From assembly GCF_030418305.1 (NCBI RefSeq), contig NZ_JAUHPX010000001.1, forward strand, positions 124,001-188,000: a stretch of 64,000 bases of DNA, given 5' to 3'. The DNA comes from Demequina lignilytica (lineage in GTDB: Bacteria; Actinomycetota; Actinomycetes; Actinomycetales; Demequinaceae). Both the position numbers and the translations under genes were made by a program. The notes below the pieces were generated by a model. That model worked only from the letters and a program-made list of their open reading frames with translations. It was not told where the DNA came from and did not search any database. Each line of letters begins with the position of its first letter. The first letter of the stretch is position 1. This document shows positions 45,778-55,363 of the stretch, one piece after another.

Positions 45778-47232
45778 TCACGCCACGGCCGCCAGTGCTG
45801 CCGCGACATCCTCGTCGCTCATGGTCGAGGCATGTCTCCCCCCGGGCCGCGGCCGCCGTGCCGGGTCGACGTCGGCGGGCGGGATGAACCAGGGTCTGCC
45901 GTCGACCATCCGGATCTGCCACCCGTCTCGATGGATCCAGGTGTGGCATCCGACGCAGAGCATGATCCCGTTGTCCAGGTCCGTCCGACCACCGTTGCGC
46001 CAGTAGGTGAGATGGTGCGCGTCGCAGAAGTCGGGAGGTGCCTGACACCAGGCGCATCCGCCGTCCCTCTCGATCAGCGCCCGGCGCTGCGGCCGGGTGA
46101 AGAGTCGCTCGGCCGAGCCGTGGTCGAGGATCTCGGACCGCCCGCCCAGGACCGTCGGGATCGCGCAGGCATCAGCGGCCTCTCGACGCAGGACGGCGGC
46201 AGGGATCGGGCGGGAGATCCCGTCCACGGTGCCGTGTCCCGTCGCGCGCTGCAGCTGCTCGAGGGTCATGCGGATGTTGACGGTGGTCTTGATCCCGTCG
46301 TGCGGCGCGCGGCAGGACGTGGCATGGCGGCCGAGCCACCCGAGCGCGTCGGCGCGCATCTGCTCGGGGGTGCGGTCGTCGACGCCACGGTCGTCCTGGT
46401 TCCGCCTCATCGCGCCCTTGACATAGCCGCGCATCGACGCCAGTAGCGGCGCGGCGGTGAGCGGGTCGAGCAGGGCGTGGACCTGCACCATGCCGTCGCG
46501 ATCCTCCCGCACGGTGACGAACCGGCGACGCCGCAGCTCCTCGTAGTCCCGCTCGGCTTCAGGCGGGGGCGTGAGGTCCGCCTCGAGCCGGGCGATCAGG
46601 CTCCGCACGGACCGCAGCGGCAGGCCTGCGCACTTGTCGACCGTCGCCCGCTCGACCGCGGCGAGGGGGAGCTTGCCGAGGCGCGTCTCGCGAAGCCCGG
46701 GATCGACCTGGAGTCCCGACGCCTCGCGGGCGTCGGGATGCCGCAGCAGCAACGAACGGATCAGCGCGCCGGCGTCGGGACCCACACGGCGGCCGCGAAC
46801 GGCCTGCGCAAGGTAGGGGAAGGTCGGGCCGGTCGCCTTCTGCTTGGACGTGGCCTGTTCCTGTCCTTCATTCTGGGCGCCCGCATCGTCCGGCTTCCCG
46901 CCGTGCTGCTCCCCCGCATCGTCCCCTTCCTGAGCGCCGAGCAGGACCTCGCCCATGTCCTCGAGGCGCTGCGCCTCGGCGACCGTGCCGCCGATCTTGG
47001 CGGCGGTCATCTGTGCGCTGGTCTGGAAGCCGCGCCGACGTGCAGCCCCGGAACGTGCGGCCGAACGCTTCTTCACATGGCATGCGAGGAGCGCGAGGAT
47101 CACGTCGACCTCGCGTCGGTGATCGACCATCCGCTCCATGAACGCCTCGATCTCGGGATCCGTCAGGCCATCGGCGGACTCGGCCCGGGCGCGGAGCTGC
47201 GCGAGGGTCTCGGTGCCGGTGGTCGGTGCCAT
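45778..47232 (-). CDS. DUF222/HNH endonuclease-like protein
   Basis: A 484-residue protein of the type abundant in Micrococcales and mycobacteria (13E12 repeat family). DUF222 region at about residues 10-330, including [24 protein letters not shown] helices and a low-complexity Gly/Asp/Gln stretch at about 103-135. The C-terminal HNH nuclease (about 395-450) reads [40 protein letters not shown], with paired CxxC and His ligands intact. The role is unknown; copies often behave like mobile genes. It separates nusB from pyrR, which are normally near neighbours. The ATG at 47232 is chosen over a TTG at 47244; no ribosome site is visible. Confidence 0.82.
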   Translation of the reverse strand: MAPTTGTETLAQLRARAESADGLTDPEIEAFMERMVDHRREVDVILALLACHVKKRSAARSGAARRRGFQTSAQMTAAKIGGTVAEAQRLEDMGEVLLGAQEGDDAGEQHGGKPDDAGAQNEGQEQATSKQKATGPTFPYLAQAVRGRRVGPDAGALIRSLLLRHPDAREASGLQVDPGLRETRLGKLPLAAVERATVDKCAGLPLRSVRSLIARLEADLTPPPEAERDYEELRRRRFVTVREDRDGMVQVHALLDPLTAAPLLASMRGYVKGAMRRNQDDRGVDDRTPEQMRADALGWLGRHATSCRAPHDGIKTTVNIRMTLEQLQRATGHGTVDGISRPIPAAVLRREAADACAIPTVLGGRSEILDHGSAERLFTRPQRRALIERDGGCAWCQAPPDFCDAHHLTYWRNGGRTDLDNGIMLCVGCHTWIHRDGWQIRMVDGRPWFIPPADVDPARRPRPGGRHASTMSDEDVAAALAAVA

Positions 47233-47300
47233 GAGACCAGTCAACCGGAGGGGTCTGACATCGAAACGGACAAATCAGAGACCGTCCACAGGGAGAATGA

Positions 47301-47330
47301 AGGGGCCCGTGCCGATCGGCACGGACCCCT
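47301..47330 (-). terminator. Terminator after nusB
   Basis: AGGGG, one mismatched base and the perfect 18-base palindrome CCGTGCCGATCGGCACGG, then CCCCT, form a long stem 20 bases beyond the nusB stop. It separates the efp-nusB unit from the HNH gene. Confidence 0.65.
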
Positions 47331-47349
47331 CCCCTACGTTTGTGCGGCG

Positions 47350-47772
47350 CTACTCCCCCGACTTCAGCGCCGGCGCCTCGCGCGCCACCGTGCCGAGCAC
47401 GCCGTTGATGAAGGACGGCGAGTCGTCGGTGGACAGGTCCGCGGCGAGCTTCACGGCCTCGTCGATCGCGGTGCCGATGCCGACCTCATCGTTGCAGAGG
47501 ATCTCCCACGCGCCGATGCGCAGCAGCGCGCGGTCGACGGCGGGCATGCGCGGCAGCGTCCACTCGGGCGAGGCCTGCTGGATGATCGAGTTGAGCTCGA
47601 CCCACCAGTGCACGACGCCGCGGACGATCTCCTCGGAGTACGGCGGCAGCGGGGTCTCACGGCCCGAGTCGCGCAGGCGATCCTCGAGCACCGCGAGGAC
47701 GTTCGAGCCCTTCTGGTCGGCCTCGAAGAGGATGTCGAGCGCGCGCTTGCGCGCCTTGGTGCGAGCGGCCAC
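47350..47772 (-). CDS. nusB: Transcription antitermination factor NusB
   Basis: A 140-residue all-helical RNA-binding protein acting with NusE on rRNA boxA elements. Family segments: RTKARKRALDILFEADQKGS at the N-terminus and EWTLPRMPAVDRALLRIGAW, then PTRTAIDEAVKLA-like GIGTAIDEAVKLAADLSTDD. It ends FINGVLGTVAREAPALKSGE. The GTG overlaps the efp stop by one base (TAGTG), so it is coupled to efp. Confidence 0.95.
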   Translation of the reverse strand: MAARTKARKRALDILFEADQKGSNVLAVLEDRLRDSGRETPLPPYSEEIVRGVVHWWVELNSIIQQASPEWTLPRMPAVDRALLRIGAWEILCNDEVGIGTAIDEAVKLAADLSTDDSPSFINGVLGTVAREAPALKSGE

Positions 47773-48335
47773 TAGTCGTTGACGCGCGACTGGTACTCGC
47801 CGGTCGAGGTGTTGACCTTGACCTTGGTGCCGACCTCGAGGAACAGCGGGACCTGGATCTCCTTGCCGGTCTCGAGCGTGGCGGGCTTGGTGCCGCCCGA
47901 CGAGCGGTCGCCCTGCAGACCCGGCTCGGTGTAGGTGACCTCGAGGACCACGGAGCCCGGGAGCTCGAGGAAGATCGGGTTGCCGTTGTTCGAGCCGATC
48001 ACCGCGGACTCGTTCTCGAGCAGGTAGTCGGTCGCGTCGCCCATGACCGCCTCGGAGACCGGGATCTGGTCGAAGGTCTGCGGGTCCATGAAGATGTACG
48101 ACGTGCCGTCGAAGTACAGGTACTGCATGTCGCGACGGTCGACGGTCTCGAACTCGACCTTGGCGCCGGCGTTGTAGGTCTTGTCGACCACCTTGCCCGT
48201 GAGCACGTTCTTCAGCTTGGTGCGGACGAAGGCGCCGCCCTTGCCGGGCTTCACGTGCTGGAACTCGATGACGGACCAGAGGTTGCCGTCGATGTTGAGC
48301 ACGGAGCCGTTCTTGATGTCGTTAGAAGTCGCCAC
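47772..48335 (-). CDS. efp: Elongation factor P
   Basis: A 187-residue three-domain beta-barrel factor that relieves ribosome stalling at polyproline. The modifiable loop is [10 protein letters not shown] with Lys32 at the tip, flanked by prolines as in the unmodified or differently modified actinobacterial type. Domain III is complete, ending [20 protein letters not shown]. The GTG at 48335 has AAGGA 8-10 bases upstream. Many windows proteins with Pro runs, such as the PilT linker, would depend on it. Confidence 0.96.
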   Translation of the reverse strand: MATSNDIKNGSVLNIDGNLWSVIEFQHVKPGKGGAFVRTKLKNVLTGKVVDKTYNAGAKVEFETVDRRDMQYLYFDGTSYIFMDPQTFDQIPVSEAVMGDATDYLLENESAVIGSNNGNPIFLELPGSVVLEVTYTEPGLQGDRSSGGTKPATLETGKEIQVPLFLEVGTKVKVNTSTGEYQSRVND

Positions 48336-48377
48336 AGGGGTGTCCTTACAGAAGTTTCTGGGATTAGTCCGCAGACG

Positions 48378-48383
48378 ATTCTA
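48378..48383 (-). promoter_or_regulatory. Candidate -10 hexamer of efp-nusB
   Basis: TAGAAT on the minus strand overlaps the aroQ stop codon. It gives a predicted leader of about 36 bases that contains a short palindrome (48349-48360). Confidence 0.35.
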
Positions 48384-48821
48384 GCCGACGCGCCGCGCGA
48401 CGGCCTCGAGGGCGAGCCGGTACGAGTCGATCCCGAAGCCCGCGATGGTGCCCGACGCCACGCCTGAGATCACGCTGGTGTGGCGGAAGGTCTCACGGGC
48501 GTGCGGGTTGGTGAGGTGCACCTCGACCAGGCTCAGCCCGGCGGAGCTCACCAGCGCGCAGGCGTCGCGCAGGGCGTACGAGTAGTGGGTGAAGGCGGCC
48601 GGGTTGAGGATCACGTGGGTGCCCGAATCGACGCTCTCGTGCATCCAGTGGACCAGGTCCGCCTCGTCGTCGGACTGGCGGACCTCGACGTCGAGCCCGA
48701 GGTCGGCTCCCCACTGGGTGACCAGCACCGCGAGCTCGTCGTGCGTGGTGGTGCCGTACTTCTCCGGCTCGCGCGTGCCGAGGCGGCGGAGGTTGGGACC
48801 GTTGACGACCAGGACGTTCAT
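48381..48821 (-). CDS. aroQ: 3-Dehydroquinate dehydratase, type II
   Basis: A 146-residue type II enzyme of the shikimate pathway. MNVLVVNGPNLRRLGTREPE contains the Asn-Leu and Arg of the active-site lid with the catalytic Tyr in EKYGTTTHDE. ILNPAAFTHYSYALRDA and VEVHLTNPHARETFRHTSVI carry the conserved Asn/His residues. The ATG follows TACTCT by 6 bases, suggesting leaderless transcription separate from aroB. Confidence 0.95.
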   Translation of the reverse strand: MNVLVVNGPNLRRLGTREPEKYGTTTHDELAVLVTQWGADLGLDVEVRQSDDEADLVHWMHESVDSGTHVILNPAAFTHYSYALRDACALVSSAGLSLVEVHLTNPHARETFRHTSVISGVASGTIAGFGIDSYRLALEAVARRVG

Positions 48822-48827
48822 GCCGTC

Positions 48828-48833
48828 AGAGTA
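48828..48833 (-). promoter_or_regulatory. -10 hexamer for aroQ (leaderless type)
   Basis: TACTCT on the minus strand lies 6 bases before the ATG at 48821. Confidence 0.35.
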
Positions 48834-48854
48834 GCGGGACGATGCTCGACGACC

Positions 48855-49961
48855 TCAGGCCGACACGGCCGCGTAGGCACCCTGCAGGATGGCGGGGTCC
48901 GGGCCCTCGAGACGGACCGGGTTCTGCAGCCCGTTGAGGATGACGAAGCGCAGCAGGTCGCCCCGCGTCTTCTTGTCACGGCGCATGGCCGTGAGCAGCG
49001 CGTCCCAGCGATGCCCGGGGTAGGTGGTCGGGAGCCCTAGCCCGGCGAGGATCGTGCGGTGGCGGTCCACCTCCTCCTCGGTCAGCTTGCCGGCGAGGTG
49101 GGCCAGCTCGGCGACGAACACCATCCCGACGGACACCGCTGCGCCGTGACGCCACTGGTACCGCTCGGTGTACTCGATCGCGTGGGCGAACGTGTGGCCG
49201 TAGTTGAGGATCTCCCGAAGGTAGGACTCCTTGAGGTCCGCCGACACGACGTCGGCCTTGACCTGGATCGCGCGGGTGATGAGCTCGACCAGGACGGCGC
49301 GCGTCGCATCGTCCAGGCTGCCCTCGCGGCCCTCGCCCCGCAGCATCGTCAGGTTCTCCCCGACGATCGTCAGAATCTCCGGATCGCGGATGAAGCCGCA
49401 CTTGACCACCTCGGCGAGGCCGGCGACCAGGTCGTGCCGCGGCAACGTGTCGAGCGCGCGCACGTCGCACCAGACGCTGAGCGGCTCGTGGAACGCGCCG
49501 ACCAGGTTCTTGCCCTCGGCCGTGTTGATCCCGGTCTTGCCGCCGACCGCCGCGTCGACCATCGCCAGCAGCGTGGTGGGGACCTGGATGACTCCCACCC
49601 CGCGCAGCCAGGTCGCCGCCACGAACCCGGCGAGGTCGGTCACCGCTCCCCCGCCGAAGCCGATCACGACGTCGCTGCGCGTGAAGTCGGACTTGCCGAG
49701 CACGCCCCAGCAGAACGCCAGCACCTCCGCCGACTTGCCCTCCTCGGCATCGGGCACCTCGGCGATCACCACAGTCAGCCCGCGGGAGTCGAGCAGCGCC
49801 TTGAGGTTGTCGACGTGGCGGCGAAGCGGCGCCGCGGTGACCACCAGCACGCGCATCGCGGACTCGGGCACGGCGCTCGCGACGTCCTGCAGCAGGTTCT
49901 CGCCGACGGTGACGTCGTACGGTGCGGACGTCGCGACGTGGACGATGCGGGGGGAGGTCAT
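48855..49961 (-). CDS. aroB: 3-Dehydroquinate synthase
   Basis: A 368-residue NAD- and zinc-dependent enzyme. The NAD-binding segment is VIGFGGGAVTDLAGFVAATW, the substrate/zinc region is TTLLAMVDAAVGGKTGINTA with GLAEVVKCG, and the zinc histidines are in LNYGHTFAHAIEY and GAAVSVGM. The ATG at 49961 lies 11 bases downstream of the aroK stop. It is the third gene of the aroC-aroK-aroB unit. Confidence 0.96.
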   Translation of the reverse strand: MTSPRIVHVATSAPYDVTVGENLLQDVASAVPESAMRVLVVTAAPLRRHVDNLKALLDSRGLTVVIAEVPDAEEGKSAEVLAFCWGVLGKSDFTRSDVVIGFGGGAVTDLAGFVAATWLRGVGVIQVPTTLLAMVDAAVGGKTGINTAEGKNLVGAFHEPLSVWCDVRALDTLPRHDLVAGLAEVVKCGFIRDPEILTIVGENLTMLRGEGREGSLDDATRAVLVELITRAIQVKADVVSADLKESYLREILNYGHTFAHAIEYTERYQWRHGAAVSVGMVFVAELAHLAGKLTEEEVDRHRTILAGLGLPTTYPGHRWDALLTAMRRDKKTRGDLLRFVILNGLQNPVRLEGPDPAILQGAYAAVSA

Positions 49962-49972
49962 GCGGGCTCCGT

Positions 49973-50500
49973 TCAGTCGGCCTGGCAGTCGATCGCGTCG
50001 GCGATCTCGCGCGCGACCTGGGCCGGGGTGAGCTTGTCGGTGAGGACGGTGACGGTGGCGAGGCGCTCGTAGATGGGGCGTCGCGCCTCCATCAGGTCCA
50101 TCCACTGACGACGCGGGTTGCCCACCAGGAGCGGGCGAGCGTTGTTCAAGCCGACGCGTGGGGCTGCCGCGCTGAGGGTGACGTCGAGGAAGGCCACCGC
50201 TCCCCCGTGGGCTGCGTACGCCTCGAGAAGCGCCTGCGTCGCATCGTCCAGGATCGCTCCCCCGCCGAGGCTCAGGACCCCGTCGTGCTCGGCCAGCGCG
50301 GTCGCGACAGCCTCACGCTCGAGCGTGCGGAAGGCCTGCTCACCGTCGTCGACGAAGATCTCGGAGATCTCCTTGCCCGCGGTCGCCTCGACGTCTGCGT
50401 CCGTGTCGCGGCGCTCGACGTCCCACAGGCGCGCCAGGGCCTTGGCGACCGTCGACTTGCCCGAGCCGGGCGGGCCGACCAGGACCGCGCGGGGCGCCAT
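49973..50500 (-). CDS. aroK: Shikimate kinase
   Basis: A 175-residue NMP-kinase-like enzyme. Walker A is VLVGPPGSGKSTVAKALARL, the shikimate-binding Asp is in DTDADVEA, then LSLGGGAILDDATQ and the lid arginine in NNARPLLVGNPRRQWMDLM. The ATG overlaps the aroC stop by one base (TGATG). Confidence 0.95.
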   Translation of the reverse strand: MAPRAVLVGPPGSGKSTVAKALARLWDVERRDTDADVEATAGKEISEIFVDDGEQAFRTLEREAVATALAEHDGVLSLGGGAILDDATQALLEAYAAHGGAVAFLDVTLSAAAPRVGLNNARPLLVGNPRRQWMDLMEARRPIYERLATVTVLTDKLTPAQVAREIADAIDCQAD

Positions 50501-51693
50501 CAGCGGAGGTGCTCCGGGATGGAGGCGACGTAGGACTCGATGTTGCGGCGGACCTCCTGCACCGAGTCGCCACCGAACTTCTCGAGCAGCGAGTCGGCAA
50601 GGGTCAGCGCCACCATCGCCTGCGCGACCACGGCCGCCGGCGCGACCGCGCACACGTCGGAGCGCTGATGGATCGCCTTCGCGGCCTCGCCGGTCGCGGT
50701 GTCGATCGTGTCGAGAGCGCGGGGAACGGTGCTGATGGGCTTCATCGCGGCGCGGACGCGGAGCGGCTCGCCGTTGGTCATGCCGCCCTCGACGCCTCCC
50801 GCACGGTTGGTGCGGCGCTGGACACCGTCCTCGCCGTACTCGATCTCGTCGTGGGCCTGCGAACCCCGGCGCGCCGCGGTGCGGAAGCCGTCGCCGACCT
50901 CGACACCCTTGATGGCCTGGATGCCCATGATCGCGGCCGCGAGGCGCGCGTCGAGACGGCGGTCCCAGTGCACGTGGCTGCCGAGCCCGACCGGGACGCC
51001 GTAGGCCACCACCTCGACCACACCGCCAAGGGTGTCGCCCGCCTTCTGGCAGTCGTCGATCTCGGCGAGCATCGCGGCCGAGGTCTCGGCGTGGAAGCAG
51101 CGGATCGGGTCCTCGTCGAGCTCAGGGGTGGCATCGGCCGGGGGCAGCGGCGCGTCCTCGGGGACGACGATCGGGCCCACCTGCACGGTGTGCGCGACCA
51201 GCCGGATGCCGGCGGCCTGCTCGAGGAAGTTCTCGGCGACCTGTCCCAGCGCAACCCGCGCCGCGGTCTCGCGGGCGGACGCGCGCTCCAACACCGGCCG
51301 CGCATCGTCGAAGTGGTACTTGGTCATGCCCACCAGGTCAGCGTGGCCCGGGCGGGGACGCGTGAGCGCGGCGCCGCGGGCGCCGCCGAGCTCCTCGGGG
51401 TCGACCGGGTCGGCAGACATGACGGTCTCCCACTTGGGCCACTCCGTATTGCCGACCATGACGGCCACGGGGCCGCCCTGGCTGAGGCCGTGACGGACGC
51501 CGCCGAGGATGGTGACCTGGTCCTGCTCGAACTTCATGCGCGCACCGCGGCCGGCGCCGAGCCGGCGGCGTGCGAGCGCGGCCTGGATCTCGGCGCTGGT
51601 GATCTCGACGCCGGACGGAAGGCCCTCGAGCGTGCCGACCAGGGCCGGGCCGTGCGATTCTCCTGCGGTGAGCCATCTGAGCATGGTCGACAT
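50500..51693 (-). CDS. aroC: Chorismate synthase
   Basis: A 397-residue FMN-dependent enzyme ending the shikimate pathway. Signatures: [57 protein letters not shown] and [20 protein letters not shown], with [12 protein letters not shown]. An internal ATG at 51684 is possible; 51693 keeps the longer N-terminus. It is the first gene of the aroCKB unit and is separated from the pilus locus by a terminator. Confidence 0.96.
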   Translation of the reverse strand: MSTMLRWLTAGESHGPALVGTLEGLPSGVEITSAEIQAALARRRLGAGRGARMKFEQDQVTILGGVRHGLSQGGPVAVMVGNTEWPKWETVMSADPVDPEELGGARGAALTRPRPGHADLVGMTKYHFDDARPVLERASARETAARVALGQVAENFLEQAAGIRLVAHTVQVGPIVVPEDAPLPPADATPELDEDPIRCFHAETSAAMLAEIDDCQKAGDTLGGVVEVVAYGVPVGLGSHVHWDRRLDARLAAAIMGIQAIKGVEVGDGFRTAARRGSQAHDEIEYGEDGVQRRTNRAGGVEGGMTNGEPLRVRAAMKPISTVPRALDTIDTATGEAAKAIHQRSDVCAVAPAAVVAQAMVALTLADSLLEKFGGDSVQEVRRNIESYVASIPEHLR

Positions 51694-51735
51694 TCTTCCA
51701 CGGGTGGGACGGGCGTCCGGATGATGAGACGGGCC

Positions 51736-51765
51736 GAGCCCCCGTCCCGGGTGGGACGGGGGCTC
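51736..51765 (-). terminator. Terminator of the pilus locus
   Basis: A perfect 13-base stem (51736-51748 with 51753-51765) around a 4-base loop lies 23 bases past the pilO stop and just upstream of aroC. Confidence 0.75.
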
Positions 51766-51788
51766 GACGCTCGCTGGACTGGCGGGGG

Positions 51789-52655
51789 TCAGCCGTTCGG
51801 CTGAGTGTCGCCGCCGTCGATCTCGATGAAGCCCTCACCGTTCGGCGACACCGTCTCGAGCTCGCCCTCGTCGACGGGGAACACCTCGGCATCGAGGACG
51901 AAGAGGTCGCCGGTGATCGTCGTGATCACATCACCGTCCTCGGCGTCCTCCACACCGGTGATGGACGAGGCATCGCCCTGTCGCGCCTCCTGCGTGACCT
52001 CGTGCACCTGGAAGAGCTGGTCGCCCGGGGCCGACATCGCCTCGAAGAACGCGAACGTCTCCTGGGGGCTGCCGGTGACGACCACCGTGACCGCGACGCG
52101 CGCCAGCGTGCCATCGATCAGACTCTCTCCTGCGAAGGGCGAGACCACGGGGCTCCAGCCGCCGGTCGCCGCATCTGTGGTCGCAGCCTCCGCGGTCGTG
52201 GCCGGCGCGGGCTGCGTCCCAGCGCCCGCGATAGACACGGGCCCGGTCTGGAAGAGCGACGCCACCTGGTTGGAGGTCAGCGCACTCGCCTCGATCACCC
52301 AGCCTTCCACGAGCCTCGAGGTATCCATCTCGTACGAGATGATATTGAGACCCGAGTCGTCGATCCCGTCCCACAGCCGAGTCCGGAACGCATCGCGATC
52401 CAATCGCGAGGGTGCGTTCGCAGCGATCTGATCAGGAACATCGGACTCCTCCGCGAGGAGCGCCGCGTACTGGTCGATCTTCGCCGAAGCCAGACTCACC
52501 TGCTCGGTGTTCGCGCGGACCTGGTCGGCCGTCGACGCCAGGTCGCCGGCCTTCGACAGCTGCGGGCTGATCGCGAGGAACCACCCCAGCAGCCCGATCA
52601 CGATCACGGCGAGCGCGGTGAGCGCGACGACCGGTGCGTATCGAGAGTTGAGCAT
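51789..52655 (-). CDS. pilO: Type IV pilus assembly protein PilO-like
   Basis: A 288-residue protein with a short cytoplasmic N-terminus, a single span (about residues 8-30: [20 protein letters not shown]) and a coiled-coil (about 31-75) followed by a two-lobed extracytoplasmic region. Composition and position after PilN identify it as PilO, which dimerises with PilN to link PilM to the pilus base. An Ala/Thr-rich linker (about 150-165) and an acidic tail are unusual. The gap to pilN is one base. Sequence similarity to proteobacterial PilO is slight, so the name rests mainly on context. Confidence 0.78.
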   Translation of the reverse strand: MLNSRYAPVVALTALAVIVIGLLGWFLAISPQLSKAGDLASTADQVRANTEQVSLASAKIDQYAALLAEESDVPDQIAANAPSRLDRDAFRTRLWDGIDDSGLNIISYEMDTSRLVEGWVIEASALTSNQVASLFQTGPVSIAGAGTQPAPATTAEAATTDAATGGWSPVVSPFAGESLIDGTLARVAVTVVVTGSPQETFAFFEAMSAPGDQLFQVHEVTQEARQGDASSITGVEDAEDGDVITTITGDLFVLDAEVFPVDEGELETVSPNGEGFIEIDGGDTQPNG

Positions 52656-52656
52656 C

Positions 52657-53454
52657 TCAGTTCTCCTCTCCGGCCGACGGCGATGCCGTAGGCTCCGCGG
52701 ACGGGCTCGGCGTGGCGCTCGGCGCCGTCAACGGGGATTCCTCATCGGTGTCCTGCGCCTCGACCACGGTCACGGCGTCGACTCCAGCGAAGCCGTCTTC
52801 GGGCACCAGGCGTAGCGTCAGCCACTTGGCCGTGATCGATCCCGTGCCCGACACCTCCCAGTAGTCGACGCCGCCCTCCGTCGCGAACGCCTCGGTGACA
52901 CCACGCACGTCCGCGATGCCGGGGATAGCCTCAAGCCTCCTAAGCAGGGCGGACGCGGACGCCTGCGATTCGGCACGCGCCTCGAACTCGAACGTTCCGA
53001 CGGCGCCGCCGTACAGATCGTCTCGGGGCCCGGCACCCAGCGTGTCAGCCGTAGGACCGTGGACCAGGATCGAGTCGAAGCTGGCGGTGTCAGAGCGCGT
53101 CGCTTGGATCTGCGCGGTCAGCTGCGCGTAGTCGATCTCGCCGAAGCCGATCTGCGCCAACGTGTACTCCTCGCGCTCCCGCTGCAAAGCGTCCGTGTAC
53201 ACCTGCGCCTTGCCGTCGCGTTCCGCGATCGCCGCCTCCTGGTCGCGGCTGGCGTTGTCGAGGTCCAGCTGCGCGACGCCGCGCGCAGCGAGCGCGAGGA
53301 GGAACGCGACCACGACCGCACCGACCGCGATGAGCACCACGATGACGGCCGTGGTCCGTACCGCGCGCATCTTCTTGCGCTCGGCGATGTCCGCGGGGAT
53401 GAGGTTCACTCCCGCGAGCACCGAGGCTCCGTACTTCTGTGCGGTGGGGTTCAC
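52657..53454 (-). CDS. pilN: Type IV pilus assembly protein PilN-like
   Basis: A 265-residue bitopic protein. The N-terminus contains the PilN signature VNLIPADIAERKK (NLLP-like), which binds PilM. It is followed by a span at about residues 36-58 (AVIVVLIAVGAVVVAFLLAL), a coiled-coil (60-100) and a ferredoxin-like extracytoplasmic domain. The C-terminus is a Ser/Pro/Glu-rich tail of about 25 residues. The GTG start overlaps the pilM stop (GTGA). Confidence 0.82.
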   Translation of the reverse strand: MNPTAQKYGASVLAGVNLIPADIAERKKMRAVRTTAVIVVLIAVGAVVVAFLLALAARGVAQLDLDNASRDQEAAIAERDGKAQVYTDALQREREEYTLAQIGFGEIDYAQLTAQIQATRSDTASFDSILVHGPTADTLGAGPRDDLYGGAVGTFEFEARAESQASASALLRRLEAIPGIADVRGVTEAFATEGGVDYWEVSGTGSITAKWLTLRLVPEDGFAGVDAVTVVEAQDTDEESPLTAPSATPSPSAEPTASPSAGEEN

Positions 53455-54509
53455 TTCGCGCTCCTCATCGCCAGGCCCAGCACCGTCGCGAGCTCGAACT
53501 CGCGACCCTGGACAGTCCTGAGATCCGCCTTCTTGCCCAGCTTCAGGCCCGCGAGCGGTTCCGCGATGACGACGGGAAGCCGCGTTGCACTGGCGAGCGC
53601 CTGGCCGAGTCCACGCATGTGCGCCCCGCCGCCGGAGAGAACGATGCGCTCCGCACCGCCCCCGGGGTTCGACGAGGCGAAGTAGACCATCGTGTTCCGC
53701 ACGGCCTCGACCAGCGAGCTCATGACGTGAGCCGACGCCTCAGCGATCGGACGGCGGTCCGGACCGACGCTCATGTCCATCCCGATCTCACGCTTGAGGG
53801 CCTCCGCGTCGAGCGCGGAACCCTTGACGATGTTCGCCACGCCCTTGGTGGCGTCGCTGCCGCCCTGCGGCAACGCGCGGATCAGACGCGGCGCTCCTGC
53901 CTGCGAGATGACCACCGTGGTGGTGTCGGCGCCGATGTCCACGAGCGCGACGTTGCCGTCCATCAGCGGGCCACGGCATCCGGAACGCCACAGACCGAGC
54001 GCCGAGTGGTCGACGGCCGTCACGTGAGCCCCGCCCTTCTCGACGATGGCGAGCGCGTCGCGCACGACCTCACGGGGCGCCGCCACCAGGAGGCCGCGAA
54101 GCGTCGCTCCCGCCGCTGCCTCGATCTCCATGGTCGGGTAGAAGTCGAGAATGGCCTCGTCCGCCGGCATCGGGAGCTGATCCTGGACGTGGAAGGCAAG
54201 CGACTGTCGGAGCTTGTCCATCGGCTGCGCGGGGATGTCGACCTCGCGCACCACGATGCTCGAGAGGCCGACGCCGACCGTGACGTTCTTGGTCGACGTC
54301 TTCACTGACGACAGGACGCCTTGGATGATCTGCGAGAGCGCGGCGGGTTCCTGAGCGACGCCGTCGCGGATGATGCCGCTCGGTACGGCGGCCTCCGCGT
54401 ACGCGTGGAGCGTGGCGCCGTCACGACCATCCGGGCCCGAGCCGAGCTCGACCTCCGCCACCCGCACGGTCGATGCTCCGACATCGATCGCTACTGTTCT
54501 GGTGCCCAC
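53451..54509 (-). CDS. pilM: Type IV pilus assembly protein PilM
   Basis: A 352-residue actin-like ATPase of the FtsA/PilM group. It has TVAIDVGASTVRVAEVELGS (phosphate 1), ALVDIGADTTTVVISQAG (phosphate 2) and the adenosine loop RIVLSGGGAHMRGLGQALA. It forms the cytoplasmic ring that joins PilN. GGAGGGAAC precedes the GTG start by 6-8 bases. The gene begins a pilM-pilN-pilO unit with overlapping ends; pilD is 61 bases upstream. Confidence 0.9.
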   Translation of the reverse strand: MGTRTVAIDVGASTVRVAEVELGSGPDGRDGATLHAYAEAAVPSGIIRDGVAQEPAALSQIIQGVLSSVKTSTKNVTVGVGLSSIVVREVDIPAQPMDKLRQSLAFHVQDQLPMPADEAILDFYPTMEIEAAAGATLRGLLVAAPREVVRDALAIVEKGGAHVTAVDHSALGLWRSGCRGPLMDGNVALVDIGADTTTVVISQAGAPRLIRALPQGGSDATKGVANIVKGSALDAEALKREIGMDMSVGPDRRPIAEASAHVMSSLVEAVRNTMVYFASSNPGGGAERIVLSGGGAHMRGLGQALASATRLPVVIAEPLAGLKLGKKADLRTVQGREFELATVLGLAMRSAK

Positions 54510-54570
54510 GAGCGTTCCCTCCTCTTCCTCGCGAACCGGATATCGGCATCCAGCACGCGCTTCTCAAGCG

Positions 54571-55353
54571 TCACAAACCGACCATTTCCAGGTACCACCC
54601 GCTGACGGTCGGCCCGACGACGATCCCGGTGACGGCGCCGGCGAACATCCACGGCCCGAACGGGATCGCCACCCCCCGACCGCGGCGGGTCCGCGCCATC
54701 GCCACCACGCCCGCAGCCGCGCCCCACAGGAAGGCTGCGAAGCCTCCCACCACCAGCGCCGGCCACCCGATCAGACCCAGGAGCGCACCGATGGACGGCG
54801 CAAGCTTGACGTCGCCGAAGCCCATGCCCTTGGGATAGACGATGAACGCGAGCAGGTAGAGCCCACCGAGCGCGGCCGCGCCGATGACCGCGCGCACTGC
54901 GCCGGACCACTCGCCCTCCGCCACCGAGAACGCGATGGTCGACGTCGCGACCGCGACCGCGAAGGCGACGGTCAGGGGGTCGGGCAGCCGTCGGTGCTCG
55001 AGGTCGATCGCGGTGAGCACGATCCCGAAGTAGACCAGCGCAAGCAGCACGGGGAGCATCCAATCGAGGCCGTTCCACGCCGCGGTCGCGGCGAACGCCA
55101 CACCAGTCCCGAGCTCCACCAGCGGGTACCTCTTCGAGATCGGGACACCGCAATCCGCACAACGCCCCCGGAGTACGAGCCACCCGATCACCGGCACGTT
55201 GTACTGGGCCTTGATGCGTTCACCGCACGCCGGACAAGCGCTCGGCGGAGAAACCACGGAGAGGCCCTCGGGCACGCGATAGATCAGCACGTTGGCGAAC
55301 GAGCCGAGAAGCAAACCAAGCAGGAACAGGCCTGCGATCCCCAACAGCGTCAT
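54571..55353 (-). CDS. pilD: Prepilin peptidase / N-methyltransferase
   Basis: A 260-residue membrane aspartyl protease of the A24 family that cleaves the leader of type IV prepilins and methylates the new N-terminus. The cytoplasmic zinc motif CPACGERIKA with CADCG lies in the first loop. The two catalytic aspartates are in VLTAIDLEHRRLPD and in MGFGDVKL (GxGD). About seven to eight hydrophobic spans. It is the processing enzyme for PilA and the minor pilins of this locus. Confidence 0.94.
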   Translation of the reverse strand: MTLLGIAGLFLLGLLLGSFANVLIYRVPEGLSVVSPPSACPACGERIKAQYNVPVIGWLVLRGRCADCGVPISKRYPLVELGTGVAFAATAAWNGLDWMLPVLLALVYFGIVLTAIDLEHRRLPDPLTVAFAVAVATSTIAFSVAEGEWSGAVRAVIGAAALGGLYLLAFIVYPKGMGFGDVKLAPSIGALLGLIGWPALVVGGFAAFLWGAAAGVVAMARTRRGRGVAIPFGPWMFAGAVTGIVVGPTVSGWYLEMVGL

Positions 55354-55363
55354 GGGCGCCCGG

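Noticed and set aside
45778-47232. Homing intron or intein inferred from the HNH domain
   Set aside because: The HNH domain belongs to a free-standing DUF222 protein; neighbouring genes are uninterrupted and no splice motifs are present.
48349-48360. Palindrome CAGAAgtTTCTG between efp and aroQ
   Set aside because: Short, isolated and within the predicted efp leader; no family of sites seen, so not called as an operator.
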